Source of the DNA: an uncultured Clostridia bacterium
GTDB taxonomy: Bacteria > Bacillota > Clostridia > Christensenellales > Borkfalkiaceae
Assembly (NCBI GenBank): GCA_947623655.1
Contig: CANQHG010000009.1
Coordinates: 1 to 58,553 of the forward strand
Length of the DNA: 58,553 nt
Direction of reading: 5' to 3'
Of this stretch, positions 50,299-58,479 are shown piece by piece. The translations under genes and the position numbers were made by a program. The notes under the pieces are model-generated. The model made no database searches. It worked only from the letters and a program-made list of their open reading frames with translations, and had not been told where the DNA came from. Position 1 is the first letter of the stretch. The number at the start of each line of letters is the position of its first letter.

Positions 50299-50897
50299 CG
50301 TTTTTCCTCCGCGCTCGACTTTCTCAGATATTCCGCCCCGAGCAGAGCGCACGGTCCCGCGTTGCGGGCGAGCGCCTCTACGGCCGCCAACAGCCCGTCT
50401 GCCGCGCAAACGACTTGGCTCCCGATCGTAAGTTCTTCCCCCGAAACGGGCGCATATCCCTGCGCGATCAGCGCCTCGGCTTCCTCTCGGGAGAGATAGC
50501 GGGCGGGCGCGACGGCAGCGGTCCCGTCGTAGGGGCAGGCGTAGAAATACCCGTGTCCCGCGTCTACGAGACAAAGCTTTTTGCCGCTCTTTTCAGCATA
50601 TGCAAGGCAGTCGAAAGAAGTGACGGCAAGAGCGGGTATCTCCGCCGCCATGCATAGTCCTTTGGCCGTAGAAATGCCGATACGGATCCCCGTAAACGAC
50701 CCCGGGCCGACGACGCAGGCGATAAGATCGCAGTCTCCGAGGGAAAGTCCCGCCTCTTTCAGGGCGGCGTCGATCTCCCCCATGAGCCGCACGGAATGCT
50801 GCATGGCGCAGTCCGGCAGATCTCTCACAGAAGTTCTCTCCCCCTTTGCGATGACGGCGAGCCGCTTTGCACTTGTATCGATTGCAAGAAATTTCAA
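50295..50897 (-). CDS. tsaB: tRNA t6A biosynthesis protein TsaB
   Basis: This 200-residue ASKHA-fold protein starts MKFLAIDTSAKRLAVI, with VVGPGSFTGIRIG at about 65. TsaB forms the t6A synthase core with TsaD (not in this window) and TsaE. It overlaps tsaE by ATGA. Confidence 0.95.
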   Translation of the reverse strand: MKFLAIDTSAKRLAVIAKGERTSVRDLPDCAMQHSVRLMGEIDAALKEAGLSLGDCDLIACVVGPGSFTGIRIGISTAKGLCMAAEIPALAVTSFDCLAYAEKSGKKLCLVDAGHGYFYACPYDGTAAVAPARYLSREEAEALIAQGYAPVSGEELTIGSQVVCAADGLLAAVEALARNAGPCALLGAEYLRKSSAEEKR

Positions 50898-51301
50898 AAT
50901 TCTATCTCCCTGCCGCCGACAGTTTTTTTGATCTTTATAACCTTACAGTCTGCGGGAAGCAACGACGGGATCCTTTCGCTCCACTCCACGAGACAGACGC
51001 CGCCCGCCTGAAAGTATTCGCCGAACCCGAGGGCACAGGCGTAGTCTTCGGAAGCGACGCGGTAGCAGTCGAAATGATAGAGCGGAAGGCGCCCCTCTTC
51101 ATAACTGTTGATGTAGGCGTATGTGGGGCTCGTCACTTCGGCCCTTATCCCGAGCCCGCGCGCGATCCCCTTGGCGAGGACGGTCTTCCCCGCGCCCATT
51201 TCCCCCTCCAAAAGGACGGTATCGCCCGCCTTGAGCGTTTTTGCAAAGGTCTCCGCCCAGCAAAGCGTTTCCTCTTCGGAATGTGAAACAAAAACAGCCA
51301 T
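50894..51301 (-). CDS. tsaE: tRNA t6A biosynthesis ATPase TsaE
   Basis: This 135-residue P-loop protein has GEMGAGKTVLAKG (about 33), PTYAYINSY (switch) and YHFDCYRV. It powers turnover of the t6A complex. A good -10 box ends 8 nt before the ATG and no ribosome binding site fits, so the tsaE-tsaB-rimI-hydrolase-murF mRNA is predicted to be leaderless. Confidence 0.95.
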   Translation of the reverse strand: MAVFVSHSEEETLCWAETFAKTLKAGDTVLLEGEMGAGKTVLAKGIARGLGIRAEVTSPTYAYINSYEEGRLPLYHFDCYRVASEDYACALGFGEYFQAGGVCLVEWSERIPSLLPADCKVIKIKKTVGGREIEF

Positions 51302-51309
51302 ACACGGAC

Positions 51310-51338
51310 ATTATACCGCATACGGCCGAAGTTTGCAA
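51310..51338 (-). promoter_or_regulatory. promoter of tsaE operon, leaderless geometry
   Basis: Minus-strand TTGCAA (51333-51338), 17 bp, TATAAT (51310-51315), then eight bases to the ATG. Confidence 0.75.
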
Positions 51339-51421
51339 GAAAATTAAAAATCAAAAATTAAAAATTATGGCGTGCGATCGACAATGGCACGGGATGGGGC
51401 AAAGTGAGCGCGTGACTTTTG

Positions 51422-52030
51422 TCAAGCGTCGGGGGGGGGATCGGCGTGCTTTTTCTCGAGCTTATTCCGCGTGGCCCTGATGAGGCGGGAGAGAGGTTTA
51501 TAGATGATAAAGACAATAACGGAAATCACGACGCTCTTGATCGCGTTGAAAGCGAGGACGAACGGCCACGCCTCGTCAAACATCGCCGCCGCGCCCTCTC
51601 CCACGAAGAAGGGGAAATTGATATAGCGGTTGACGGGCAGGCTCACGGCGACCTGCAAAACGCAAGCCATGACGAGCGTCACCGCGACCCACCATCTCCC
51701 CTTTTTAAAGCGGTATAAGAGAGACGGAATGATGATAAAGGCCGTAGACATCAAAAAATTGGCCAGTTCCCCCACGCCCCCCGAGGAAGATTTCGTGAGA
51801 CACAGAAGCTCCTTGATCCCGATGGAGACGATCGCCTCGACGGGGCCGAAAATATAGCCCTCGATCATGAAAAAAACATTGGCGAAGTCAAGCTTTAAGT
51901 AGGGAGCAACGGGAAAGATGGGAAATTCAAGAAAGGTCACGACGAATGCGAGCGCCGTGAAGAGCGCCATATAGGCAATGTGAGTCGCCGAAAAGTGATA
52001 GGACAGGATACGTCTTGTTTTTTCTTTCAT
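51422..52030 (-). CDS. ribU: riboflavin ECF transporter substrate-binding protein RibU
   Basis: This 202-residue, six-helix S-component starts MKEKTRRILSYHFSATHIAY and contains the typical PYLKLDFANVFFMIEGYIFG and KELLCLTKSSSGGVGELANF segments. It captures riboflavin for a shared ECF energising module, which is not in this window. An FMN riboswitch with terminator precedes it. The ATG at 52030 has an AGAGGTG site. Confidence 0.93.
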   Translation of the reverse strand: MKEKTRRILSYHFSATHIAYMALFTALAFVVTFLEFPIFPVAPYLKLDFANVFFMIEGYIFGPVEAIVSIGIKELLCLTKSSSGGVGELANFLMSTAFIIIPSLLYRFKKGRWWVAVTLVMACVLQVAVSLPVNRYINFPFFVGEGAAAMFDEAWPFVLAFNAIKSVVISVIVFIIYKPLSRLIRATRNKLEKKHADPPPDA

Positions 52031-52073
52031 AAAGAACACCTCTGAAAAAATTTTTTCGGATATTCTTTGAAAA

Positions 52074-52096
52074 GCGCCCCGCAAAATGCGGGGCGC
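52074..52096 (-). terminator. riboswitch terminator of ribU
   Basis: GCGCCCCGCA-AAA-TGCGGGGCGC followed on the minus strand by TTTT. It lies between the FMN aptamer and ribU and is probably the FMN-controlled expression platform. Confidence 0.85.
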
Positions 52097-52106
52097 AAAA
52101 ATTCCA

Positions 52107-52222
52107 TGCTTCTTTTCTCATCCGGACTATACCGTCGGTGCGGGAATTTCACCCGCTCGGCCCGAAAGGGTTCGCAGACTTTACTGCCGGTGGAGACTTT
52201 CACTCCGCCCCAAAGAATATTC
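52107..52222 (-). promoter_or_regulatory. FMN riboswitch (RFN element)
   Basis: The minus strand shows the RFN landmarks in order: GGGGCGGAGTGAAAGTCTCC, ACCGGCAGTAAAGTCTGCGA, GAGCGGGTGAAATTCCCGC, ACCGACGGTATAGTCCGGAT and GAGAAAAGAAG. It binds FMN and should stop ribU expression through the terminator at 52074-52096. Confidence 0.96.
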
Positions 52223-52233
52223 GATTTGCCTTG

Positions 52234-52262
52234 ATTATACTATGGAACGAAATGCCTGTCAA
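52234..52262 (-). promoter_or_regulatory. promoter of the ribU leader
   Basis: Minus-strand TTGACA (52257-52262), 17 bp, TATAAT (52234-52239). Confidence 0.9.
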
Positions 52263-52308
52263 GTATTTTTTGTGGCTCGGTGCAATACACGGGGGGCGGC
52301 GTGCGGCG

Positions 52309-53832
52309 TCAGATCTCCTTTGCCTTTTCCACCAACGTCTTGAATTCTGCCTTATACACGTCCTTTTCAAGATAGGCGGGAAAGTCGGCAAGACGGCCCA
52401 AAATCGCTTCGTAACTTGCATTTTTCTTGTAAGCGGAGTCGCGTAGCAACAAGCCGAACTCGGCGACGCAGGAAATGAACAGCGCATCCTCGTTTTCGGA
52501 CAATATGTTGCGAATTTCAGCCGTCACGGCGCCCGCGGTCTTTTCCGCGTCCGCACGCTTGAAGCGGATCTCAACGTTCCCCAAAACGGCCTCTTCAACA
52601 GCGTCTTCCTTGAGTTCCACCTCAAAGAGGGCGGTCACGCAGAGGTTGGAGCCGATCTCTCCCGCGTCCTTTTCCTGATTGTTGAAGTCGTCCTCGCTCA
52701 TCAGCTTCATGTCATAGCCGATGAGGCGGTATTTTTCAACGGTCTCCTCCGAGAACGTTACGCCCGCCTTGGCGTCCTTGGCGACGGCGACGAGCATACC
52801 GTTGAGCTCCTCTCCCATGACTTTTTCGGCCTCCATAGGCGTATCGATATAGGCATAGTTTCCGTTGCCGTTTAAGGCGAGCGTCTGCATGAAATCGTCG
52901 CGCATGTTGCCGATCCCGACTCCCAAAACGGAGAGATATACGCCCGTTTTTGCCTTTTCCTGAATGAATTCGAGCAGTTCATCCTGCGTCTGCAAACCGA
53001 CGTTGAAATCGCCGTCGGAGAGCAAAATCACGCGGTTATTGCCGTTTTCGGAGAAGTGCCGCGCGGCAAGGTCGTAGGCGACCTCGAGCCCGCCCGAGCC
53101 GTTCGTCGAGCCGTAGGCATTAAGCTTTTCCACGGCGCGGAGAATGGTTTTTTTGCCCTCAGCCGTCGCCATGGTGGGCTCCAAAACTTCCCCCGCTTGA
53201 CCTGCATAGGCCGCGATGGAGACGCTGTCGTTGTCGTTGAGCCCTGCAACGAGCTTTTCAATGCCGTATTTGACGAGGTCGAGGCAGGTGGTGCCTTCGA
53301 GCCCCACAACGCGCGACCCCATGGAACCCGACGTGTCGATGAGGAACACATAGTTGTTGCGCTCAGCCGAGAGAAGTCTCTCCTCCGTCTTGACGCCGAC
53401 GGTGACGAGCTTGTGTTCGGGCTCCCACGGACAATCGGTGAGATAGGCCGTCGCCTTCATCACTTCCCCCTCCGCGGGCGCGGGATAGTCATAGGAGAAG
53501 TAGTTGATGAGCTCCTCGATGCGCACGGAATCGGATGCGATCGAGCGGCCCATGTTGAGCTGCGAACGCACTTGCGAGTAGTTTGCCGTGTTTCTGTCGA
53601 GGGAGAAGTAGATGCTTTCCTCTTCGGCAGTGGTGTGGAAATTTGTCTCCACAATGCTGTCGTAGTGATAGTTCCCGTCCATGCTCCCGTCCGCTTCCTC
53701 ATCGGAAGAGGGGGAGAACACGGTGCCGGGGAACCCGGTTTCGCTGTCATACCAATTTCCGTTGGCAGCGCCGCAGCCTGTAAACGCAAAAATCGCCGCA
53801 AGGGCAATGCCCGCAAAAAATTTCTTTTTCAT
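52309..53832 (-). CDS. VWA-domain lipoprotein (YfbK-like)
   Basis: This 507-residue protein has a lipoprotein signal (MKKKFFAGIALAAIFAFTGC, Cys at 20). An N-terminal VWA-associated domain (DRNTANYSQVRSQLNMG) follows. The von Willebrand A domain carries the MIDAS DTSGSM at about 166 and LLSDGDFNVG, and a DUF3520-like C-terminal part completes it. It should be anchored outside the membrane and bind divalent metal and a protein partner. Function in E. coli YfbK and relatives is unclear. A GGAGG site precedes the ATG. Confidence 0.92.
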   Translation of the reverse strand: MKKKFFAGIALAAIFAFTGCGAANGNWYDSETGFPGTVFSPSSDEEADGSMDGNYHYDSIVETNFHTTAEEESIYFSLDRNTANYSQVRSQLNMGRSIASDSVRIEELINYFSYDYPAPAEGEVMKATAYLTDCPWEPEHKLVTVGVKTEERLLSAERNNYVFLIDTSGSMGSRVVGLEGTTCLDLVKYGIEKLVAGLNDNDSVSIAAYAGQAGEVLEPTMATAEGKKTILRAVEKLNAYGSTNGSGGLEVAYDLAARHFSENGNNRVILLSDGDFNVGLQTQDELLEFIQEKAKTGVYLSVLGVGIGNMRDDFMQTLALNGNGNYAYIDTPMEAEKVMGEELNGMLVAVAKDAKAGVTFSEETVEKYRLIGYDMKLMSEDDFNNQEKDAGEIGSNLCVTALFEVELKEDAVEEAVLGNVEIRFKRADAEKTAGAVTAEIRNILSENEDALFISCVAEFGLLLRDSAYKKNASYEAILGRLADFPAYLEKDVYKAEFKTLVEKAKEI

Positions 53833-53929
53833 GATGAGACCTCCATATCGTCTTTTGCAATTACAACGAATCGGCGCTTGCCTTTGTCCCGTTTTTCGGA
53901 AAAAAATTTAAAATTAAAGTGGTAATTTA

Positions 53930-54064
53930 TTAGAATGACACCCCCTCAGTCGCGCAAGGACAGCGCGACAGCTCCCCCTCAAGGGGGCGCCGAGAAATGG
54001 CGGACCCTTGCCCACCCCTTGAGGGGTGGGTGTCACTTTAGTGACGGAAAGGGTGTCATTCTAA
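53930..54064. mobile_element. MITE-like element with 14-bp perfect terminal inverted repeats
   Basis: 135 bp bounded by TTAGAATGACACCC (53930-53943) and its exact reverse complement (54051-54064). Inside are further palindromes (CCCTCAAGGGGG; CCCACCCCTTGAGGGGTGGG). No ORF. Related sequence is in the gap at 15880-16010. Flanks are AT-rich; a target-site duplication is not clear. Confidence 0.65.
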
Positions 54065-54159
54065 ATATGTTTCACCTCAATTTTTAATATTGAATTCTCC
54101 CCGCTCAGCATGACGTCGCGCCGACCTGCCTCGGGATGAGGGCGGGACGGGAGCCGTTC

Positions 54160-54903
54160 TTAAATCAAATAATCCATCAAAGCGGAGAATGCGTCTTCAT
54201 TCGACGACTGCACAGAGACGCAGTACGCCGTGTTCTGCGAATAAAAACTTCCGAAGCACACATATTCTCCGTTCAAATACGTCTCTTTGAACGTATAAGT
54301 TGCAGTTTTTGAGGGAAGCTCTTCGTACTCGCTGAGCTCCGCCGCCCGATATTTTCCGCCCGAGAGGTCGGTATAGACGGTGGCGCTCACCCGCCTTCCC
54401 TCCTGTAGATAGACGAGTTCCGTTTGTAGCAGGGCCGCATCTTCCCCCACATAATACAGCGTATAGGTCGCACCGACGTCTGATGAAAGCCCGAGGGCGG
54501 TCAACTTCCCGAGGCCCGAATACTCCTTTTGCAGTTCGTTGACTCCCGCCGCCCGCGACGTTGCCGCCGCAAGTTCAAAGACCTCTCTTTCGGGCGACGA
54601 CGGAGGAGCGCTCCCCTCGCTCGATTCCCCCGCATGATCTTCGCCCGACGCCGTGCCGCCGTTCTGATCGGGGACAGACGAAAAAGAGGGCAATACGCCG
54701 ATCGCAACGATCGCGACAAGGAGAATACAGGCGCATGCGGAAGAGAGCGCGATCCACAGTCTCCGTCTCGCGCGTTTCTTTTTGGCCTGTTCTTCGAAGA
54801 GGGCGCGTTTCGCCGCCGAAAGATCTACGTGCGGCTCTTCCGTCCCCTCGAAATATGAACAGACTTTCTCTTCGATGCTCTCGTCCTTTTTCATGTCTTT
54901 CAT
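54160..54903 (-). CDS. anti-sigma-factor-like membrane protein
   Basis: A 247-residue protein with a short cytoplasmic N-terminus (KVCSYFEGTEEPHVDLSAAK), one transmembrane helix (about 48-70, LWIALSSACACILLVAIVAI), a Ser/Glu/Pro linker and an extracytoplasmic domain. It sits 10 bp after the ECF sigma gene on the same strand, the usual place for its membrane anti-sigma factor. No zinc HxxxCxxC motif is present. The name is inferred from topology and position. Confidence 0.7.
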   Translation of the reverse strand: MKDMKKDESIEEKVCSYFEGTEEPHVDLSAAKRALFEEQAKKKRARRRLWIALSSACACILLVAIVAIGVLPSFSSVPDQNGGTASGEDHAGESSEGSAPPSSPEREVFELAAATSRAAGVNELQKEYSGLGKLTALGLSSDVGATYTLYYVGEDAALLQTELVYLQEGRRVSATVYTDLSGGKYRAAELSEYEELPSKTATYTFKETYLNGEYVCFGSFYSQNTAYCVSVQSSNEDAFSALMDYLI

Positions 54904-54913
54904 GATAATAACG

Positions 54914-55465
54914 TTAATCTCCCTGCGTTTGTCCCGTTGCGAGCAGTTTTTTCAGCGCATTTTCAGCGCGGGCGATCGCCCTTTCCGCCGCCGATTTGCT
55001 CATGCCCGTCTCTTTTGCAATCTCCCGCACCGTGAGATCGAGATAGTAGCGAAAGTAGATGATCTTCTTATCTGCAGGCGGCAAACGCTTTACCGCACTC
55101 TCCAAAAGGAGCGCCTCCTCCCTCTTTTCGGGAGAATAGCGCTCGTCGGCAAGTGAAAAGAAAGCGTCTATGTCCTCAACCGCCCTGCGCTTATTTCTGC
55201 GCAGCAGATCGAGCGCCGTATTGCGGACAAGACGCATCAAAAACCCGTATCCGTTCCCGCCGCGGAAAGAGGAAGCAAAGCGGGCCAGCTTGACAAAGCT
55301 CTCCGAAACGACGTCCTCGGCATCCTCTTTCGAAGTCACGATGCCGCGGGCCAGCGCGAACATGCGCTTTCCGCACTGCGTAAAGATCTCGTCGAGCGCG
55401 TCCGAACTTCCCGCGGCGACACGGTAAATGAGTATATTCAGTTGTTCGCTGTCAAACGACGGCAC
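54914..55465 (-). CDS. ECF-type RNA polymerase sigma factor
   Basis: This 183-residue sigma factor has region 2 (ARGIVTSKEDAEDVVSESFV, then RLVRNTALDLLRRNKRR) and region 4 (LPPADKKIIYFRYYLDLTVR, then EIAKETGMSKSAAERAIARA). The start codon is GTG behind a GAGGAG site. It is followed by its probable anti-sigma factor. No autoregulated promoter could be identified. Confidence 0.93.
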   Translation of the reverse strand: MPSFDSEQLNILIYRVAAGSSDALDEIFTQCGKRMFALARGIVTSKEDAEDVVSESFVKLARFASSFRGGNGYGFLMRLVRNTALDLLRRNKRRAVEDIDAFFSLADERYSPEKREEALLLESAVKRLPPADKKIIYFRYYLDLTVREIAKETGMSKSAAERAIARAENALKKLLATGQTQGD

Positions 55466-55484
55466 CGAACGGCTCCTCTCTTAT

Positions 55485-56024
55485 TTATTTCTCGTAGATC
55501 TCCCGCTTCAGAACGCCTAAATAGGGCAAATTGCGGTATTTTTCGTTATAGTCGAGCCCATAGCCGACGACAAACTCGTTTTCGATGTCGAAACAGTTGT
55601 AGTCGGGGGCGATCTCATAGGCACGGCGGCCCTTTTTGTTGAGCAGCGTGACGATGCATACCGATTTCGCGCCCCGCTCGCCGAGGAGCTGTTTGAGATT
55701 TGCGAGCGTGAAGCCGCTGTCGATAATATCTTCCACGATCACGACGTCCCTGCCCCGGACGTCGGTGTCGAGATCCTTTTTCATGCGCAGTTTTCCCGAG
55801 GAGACGGAGCCGCCGCCATAGGAAGAGACCGCCATGAAATCGAGCGTCACGGGAATATCGAGATGCCTGATAAAGTCCGAATAAAAGATGATGCTTCCCT
55901 TGAGAATGCCGACGACCACGGGATTGCTTTCGCGATAGCGCTTCCCGATAGCAAGCGCCGCCTCTTTGACCTTGGCGCGTAGCTCTTCCTCGGTAATCAG
56001 AATACGTTCGATGTCCTGAAGCAT
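55485..56024 (-). CDS. hpt: hypoxanthine phosphoribosyltransferase
   Basis: This 179-residue type I PRTase has the PRPP motif VVIVEDIIDSGFTL (about 100), LKGSIIFYSDFIR and the C-terminal ENEFVVGYGLDYNEKYRNLP. It salvages hypoxanthine and guanine to IMP and GMP. An AAAGGAGAG site precedes the ATG. It lies after tilS, the classical tilS-hpt neighbourhood of Firmicutes. Confidence 0.96.
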   Translation of the reverse strand: MLQDIERILITEEELRAKVKEAALAIGKRYRESNPVVVGILKGSIIFYSDFIRHLDIPVTLDFMAVSSYGGGSVSSGKLRMKKDLDTDVRGRDVVIVEDIIDSGFTLANLKQLLGERGAKSVCIVTLLNKKGRRAYEIAPDYNCFDIENEFVVGYGLDYNEKYRNLPYLGVLKREIYEK

Positions 56025-56079
56025 AAATTCTCTCCTTTGTGGTAATTTTATTTCTCCCGCGAGGGACCTTTCTTCCGCC

Positions 56080-57396
56080 TCAGCCGATGATGCCGCGGCG
56101 GACTGTTTTATCGGTGACCTTTACGCTATCGGCGATCTCCACGCCGACGACGACAAGCACCTCGCTCCCCTTGGCGATGACGGGGAGTTTGCGGGAGAGC
56201 CGTGACGGGATCTTTCTGTCCGTCAAAAACTTTTTGAGCGTCTTCCGCGGGGAATGGTACGGCGTGATTTCGTCTCCCTCCCGTCGCGTTCTCACGACGC
56301 AACCCTCGGGAAAAGCGTCTAAATCGACATGTAACCATCGTTTTTCGTCGGAACGCTCGGGTTTTTCCTCCTCCCACACCTCGAACGGCGCGGGCGCGAG
56401 ACAGAGCTGCGCCTTGGGCACAAACGGATACGGCCCCTTCATCGGCACGCCATCGACGGATAGATCGAAGACGATGTATCCCCCCTCGCGGAAAGCGTAG
56501 AGCCCGATGCCCTTCATGGTTTCGGGAAGTGGAAGGGCGACCTTTTTCCCGCTCTGTAAATTTCTGAGTTTTTCGATTTCGGCAATGTTTGCGCGGGAAT
56601 ATTCCCCGTCCGCGGCGCAACGCCGCATACAGAAAAGACACGCGCGGCGAAAGAGCACGTCGGGAAGATCCACGGGGACACGTTCTTCCCCCACGGTCCG
56701 CACGATTTTTTCCTCCGCAAGTCTCTGAAGAAAATCGTCCTCCTCCGCGGCGAGCGATGCAAACTCCACGAGGTGCTTTGCGGCGTTTCCGTGGATCTTT
56801 TCGAAAGCGGGAAGAGCGGTATGACGAATATAGTTGCGGGTGTAATTTTCGTCCGCGTTGGAGGAGTCTTCCACATGGGGAAGCCCGTTTTCCGCAACAT
56901 ATGTCGCGATTTCTTCGCGCGAGACGGAGAGTAGCGGCCGTATGATGCCGCCGTACTCCGTGATCGCTTTCATCCCGGAGACGCCCGACCCGCGGGCGAG
57001 TCGGAAGAGGATCGTCTCGGCAACGTCGTCCGCATGGTGGGCCGTCGCAACAAAATCGGCCCCGCCCTTTTCGAGAAGTTCGCGGAAAGCCCCGTAACGC
57101 ACGGCGCGAGCGGTCTCTTCCACGCCCCCGCCCTGCTCTTTTACGAGTTTCGGCACATCGACGCGCAAAACGGTGAGCGGGATCCCCCATTGTTCGCACA
57201 TATCCTTACAGAATTGCATGTCGCGGATCGATTCTTCCCCGCGGATCCCGTGCTCGATGTGGAGTGCCGAGAGCGTGATCTTGCACGTTTCGGCCTGCTC
57301 CTTGAACGCATACAGGAGCCCAACGGAGTCGACCCCGCCCGAAAAAGCGACGCATATGCGCCGATTTTGATATTTTTTTGCGTCAAAGAGCTTCAT
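56080..57396 (-). CDS. tilS: tRNA(Ile)-lysidine synthase TilS
   Basis: This 438-residue protein starts MKLFDAKKYQNRRICVAFSG. The PP-loop SGGVDS (about 20) and TAHHADDVAETILFRLARGS are the N-type ATPase signature. C-terminal TilS domains follow (RREGDEITPYHSPRKTLKKF). It changes CAU-anticodon tRNA-Ile C34 to lysidine. The ATG at 57396 was chosen because its promoter is right upstream. Confidence 0.95.
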   Translation of the reverse strand: MKLFDAKKYQNRRICVAFSGGVDSVGLLYAFKEQAETCKITLSALHIEHGIRGEESIRDMQFCKDMCEQWGIPLTVLRVDVPKLVKEQGGGVEETARAVRYGAFRELLEKGGADFVATAHHADDVAETILFRLARGSGVSGMKAITEYGGIIRPLLSVSREEIATYVAENGLPHVEDSSNADENYTRNYIRHTALPAFEKIHGNAAKHLVEFASLAAEEDDFLQRLAEEKIVRTVGEERVPVDLPDVLFRRACLFCMRRCAADGEYSRANIAEIEKLRNLQSGKKVALPLPETMKGIGLYAFREGGYIVFDLSVDGVPMKGPYPFVPKAQLCLAPAPFEVWEEEKPERSDEKRWLHVDLDAFPEGCVVRTRREGDEITPYHSPRKTLKKFLTDRKIPSRLSRKLPVIAKGSEVLVVVGVEIADSVKVTDKTVRRGIIG

Positions 57397-57406
57397 GGAG
57401 AACCTT

Positions 57407-57435
57407 AGTATAGCATATCCCCCGCAAAAAAGCAA
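57407..57435 (-). promoter_or_regulatory. promoter of tilS, short-leader geometry
   Basis: Minus-strand TTGCTT (57430-57435), 17 bp, TATACT (57407-57412), ten bases before the tilS ATG. The -35 box lies inside the T tail of the preceding terminator. Confidence 0.6.
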
Positions 57436-57459
57436 GCCGCGGCATGCAAAAACCGCGGC
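57426..57459 (-). terminator. terminator of the 255-aa gene
   Basis: GCCGCGG (57436-57442) pairs with CCGCGGC (57453-57459), followed on the minus strand by TTGCTTTTTT. It overlaps the tilS promoter. Confidence 0.75.
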
Positions 57460-57479
57460 TCAGTTCCCTTGCGAAGCGC

Positions 57480-58247
57480 TCATTCGTACGTTTCCGCGCA
57501 TGCGCGCAGTTTTTTCACTACTGCCGCGCCCCCTCTTTGTGCGGCAAGCGCCTCCAGATCGTCTTCTTCGAGCCGCACCGTCATCATCTCTTCGTGGGAG
57601 ATCGTCTCGAGAACGCACGTCTCCCCGCGGAAGATCGCAAGGTCTTCGTAGAACAGATCGTTGTTTTCGCCGAAAGACAGCTGCCCCCAATCCAAGAAAT
57701 AGCGGCTCCGATCATGGGGCGGGTCTTTCAGCGTACTCTCTTCGAGAAAGGCCGCCCGTTTTTCATCGTCCAACATAAAATCGCATTCCTCGTGAAGCCG
57801 GTTGGAATATCCGAACGTGACGCGGGGAGAGAGCGATCTGTGAAAGGCGAGAAGTTTTCTGCCCGTGAATTCGTAATCCACATCGACGGAGTAGCTGCGC
57901 TTTAAAGAGCGAAGATTTTCTTTCTCCTGCCCGATGAGCCTTTTATAGTAGGCGGTAAACGTCTCCTTAGACGGAACGCCGCCGAAAAAAGCAAGCATAG
58001 ATTCGGAAAGCCGCGTCTTTTCGGGATCATAGCTTTCGATCTCCCTTTCATGTTGTGCGATCGATTTCAGACAATTCTCTCTCTGTTCCCCGAACGCTTT
58101 TTTCAGGTCGCTCATCCTGAGAGAATGCTTCAGCGCTGTCGTAGCGCACTTGGCCCGCGTACCGACGGCGACGAGATAACGGATGAGAAAATTTCTGTCC
58201 TTTGCCGTCAGAGCGGTGCGGTAAGCTCCGTCGAGCGTGTATTTCAT
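57480..58247 (-). CDS. unknown soluble protein, 255 aa
   Basis: It starts MKYTLDGAYRTALTAKDRNF. It is all soluble, with a charged helical N-terminal half and a C-terminal half rich in Asp/Glu/Phe (FLDWGQLSFGENNDLFYEDL). No motif I recognise. A GGAGG site and a good promoter fix the start at 58247. It has its own terminator, so it is monocistronic. Confidence 0.75.
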   Translation of the reverse strand: MKYTLDGAYRTALTAKDRNFLIRYLVAVGTRAKCATTALKHSLRMSDLKKAFGEQRENCLKSIAQHEREIESYDPEKTRLSESMLAFFGGVPSKETFTAYYKRLIGQEKENLRSLKRSYSVDVDYEFTGRKLLAFHRSLSPRVTFGYSNRLHEECDFMLDDEKRAAFLEESTLKDPPHDRSRYFLDWGQLSFGENNDLFYEDLAIFRGETCVLETISHEEMMTVRLEEDDLEALAAQRGGAAVVKKLRACAETYE

Positions 58248-58266
58248 TGCTTTTTCCTCCGAATTG

Positions 58267-58295
58267 ATTATAGCATACTCTCCGCCCAAAGACAA
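58267..58295 (-). promoter_or_regulatory. promoter of the 255-aa gene
   Basis: Minus-strand TTGTCT (58290-58295), 17 bp, TATAAT (58267-58272). Confidence 0.8.
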
Positions 58296-58335
58296 GAATA
58301 TTCGAAAAATTACGGAATGGGACGGTTTGAACGCC

Positions 58336-58368
58336 GCGCCGCCCGACGGATGATCCGTCGGGCGGCGC
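58336..58368. repeat. 33-bp perfect palindrome
   Basis: GCGCCGCCCGACGGAT, centre G, ATCCGTCGGGCGGCGC. It lies between the divergent promoters of the unknown gene and tRNA-fMet. There is no T-run on either side, so it is not a clear terminator. Confidence 0.75.
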
Positions 58369-58415
58369 AAATTTCCGATCGAAAAAAATAATTTCTGAAT
58401 TTGTTCCAAAATCGA

Positions 58416-58444
58416 TTGACAAACAGCGTGCTTTCCGTTACAAT
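58416..58444 (+). promoter_or_regulatory. promoter of tRNA-fMet
   Basis: TTGACA (58416-58421), 17 bp, TACAAT (58439-58444), about 35 bp before the mature tRNA. Confidence 0.85.
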
Positions 58445-58479
58445 AAGAAAGGTATTCGGTGCGAGCCGAATATTTTTAT

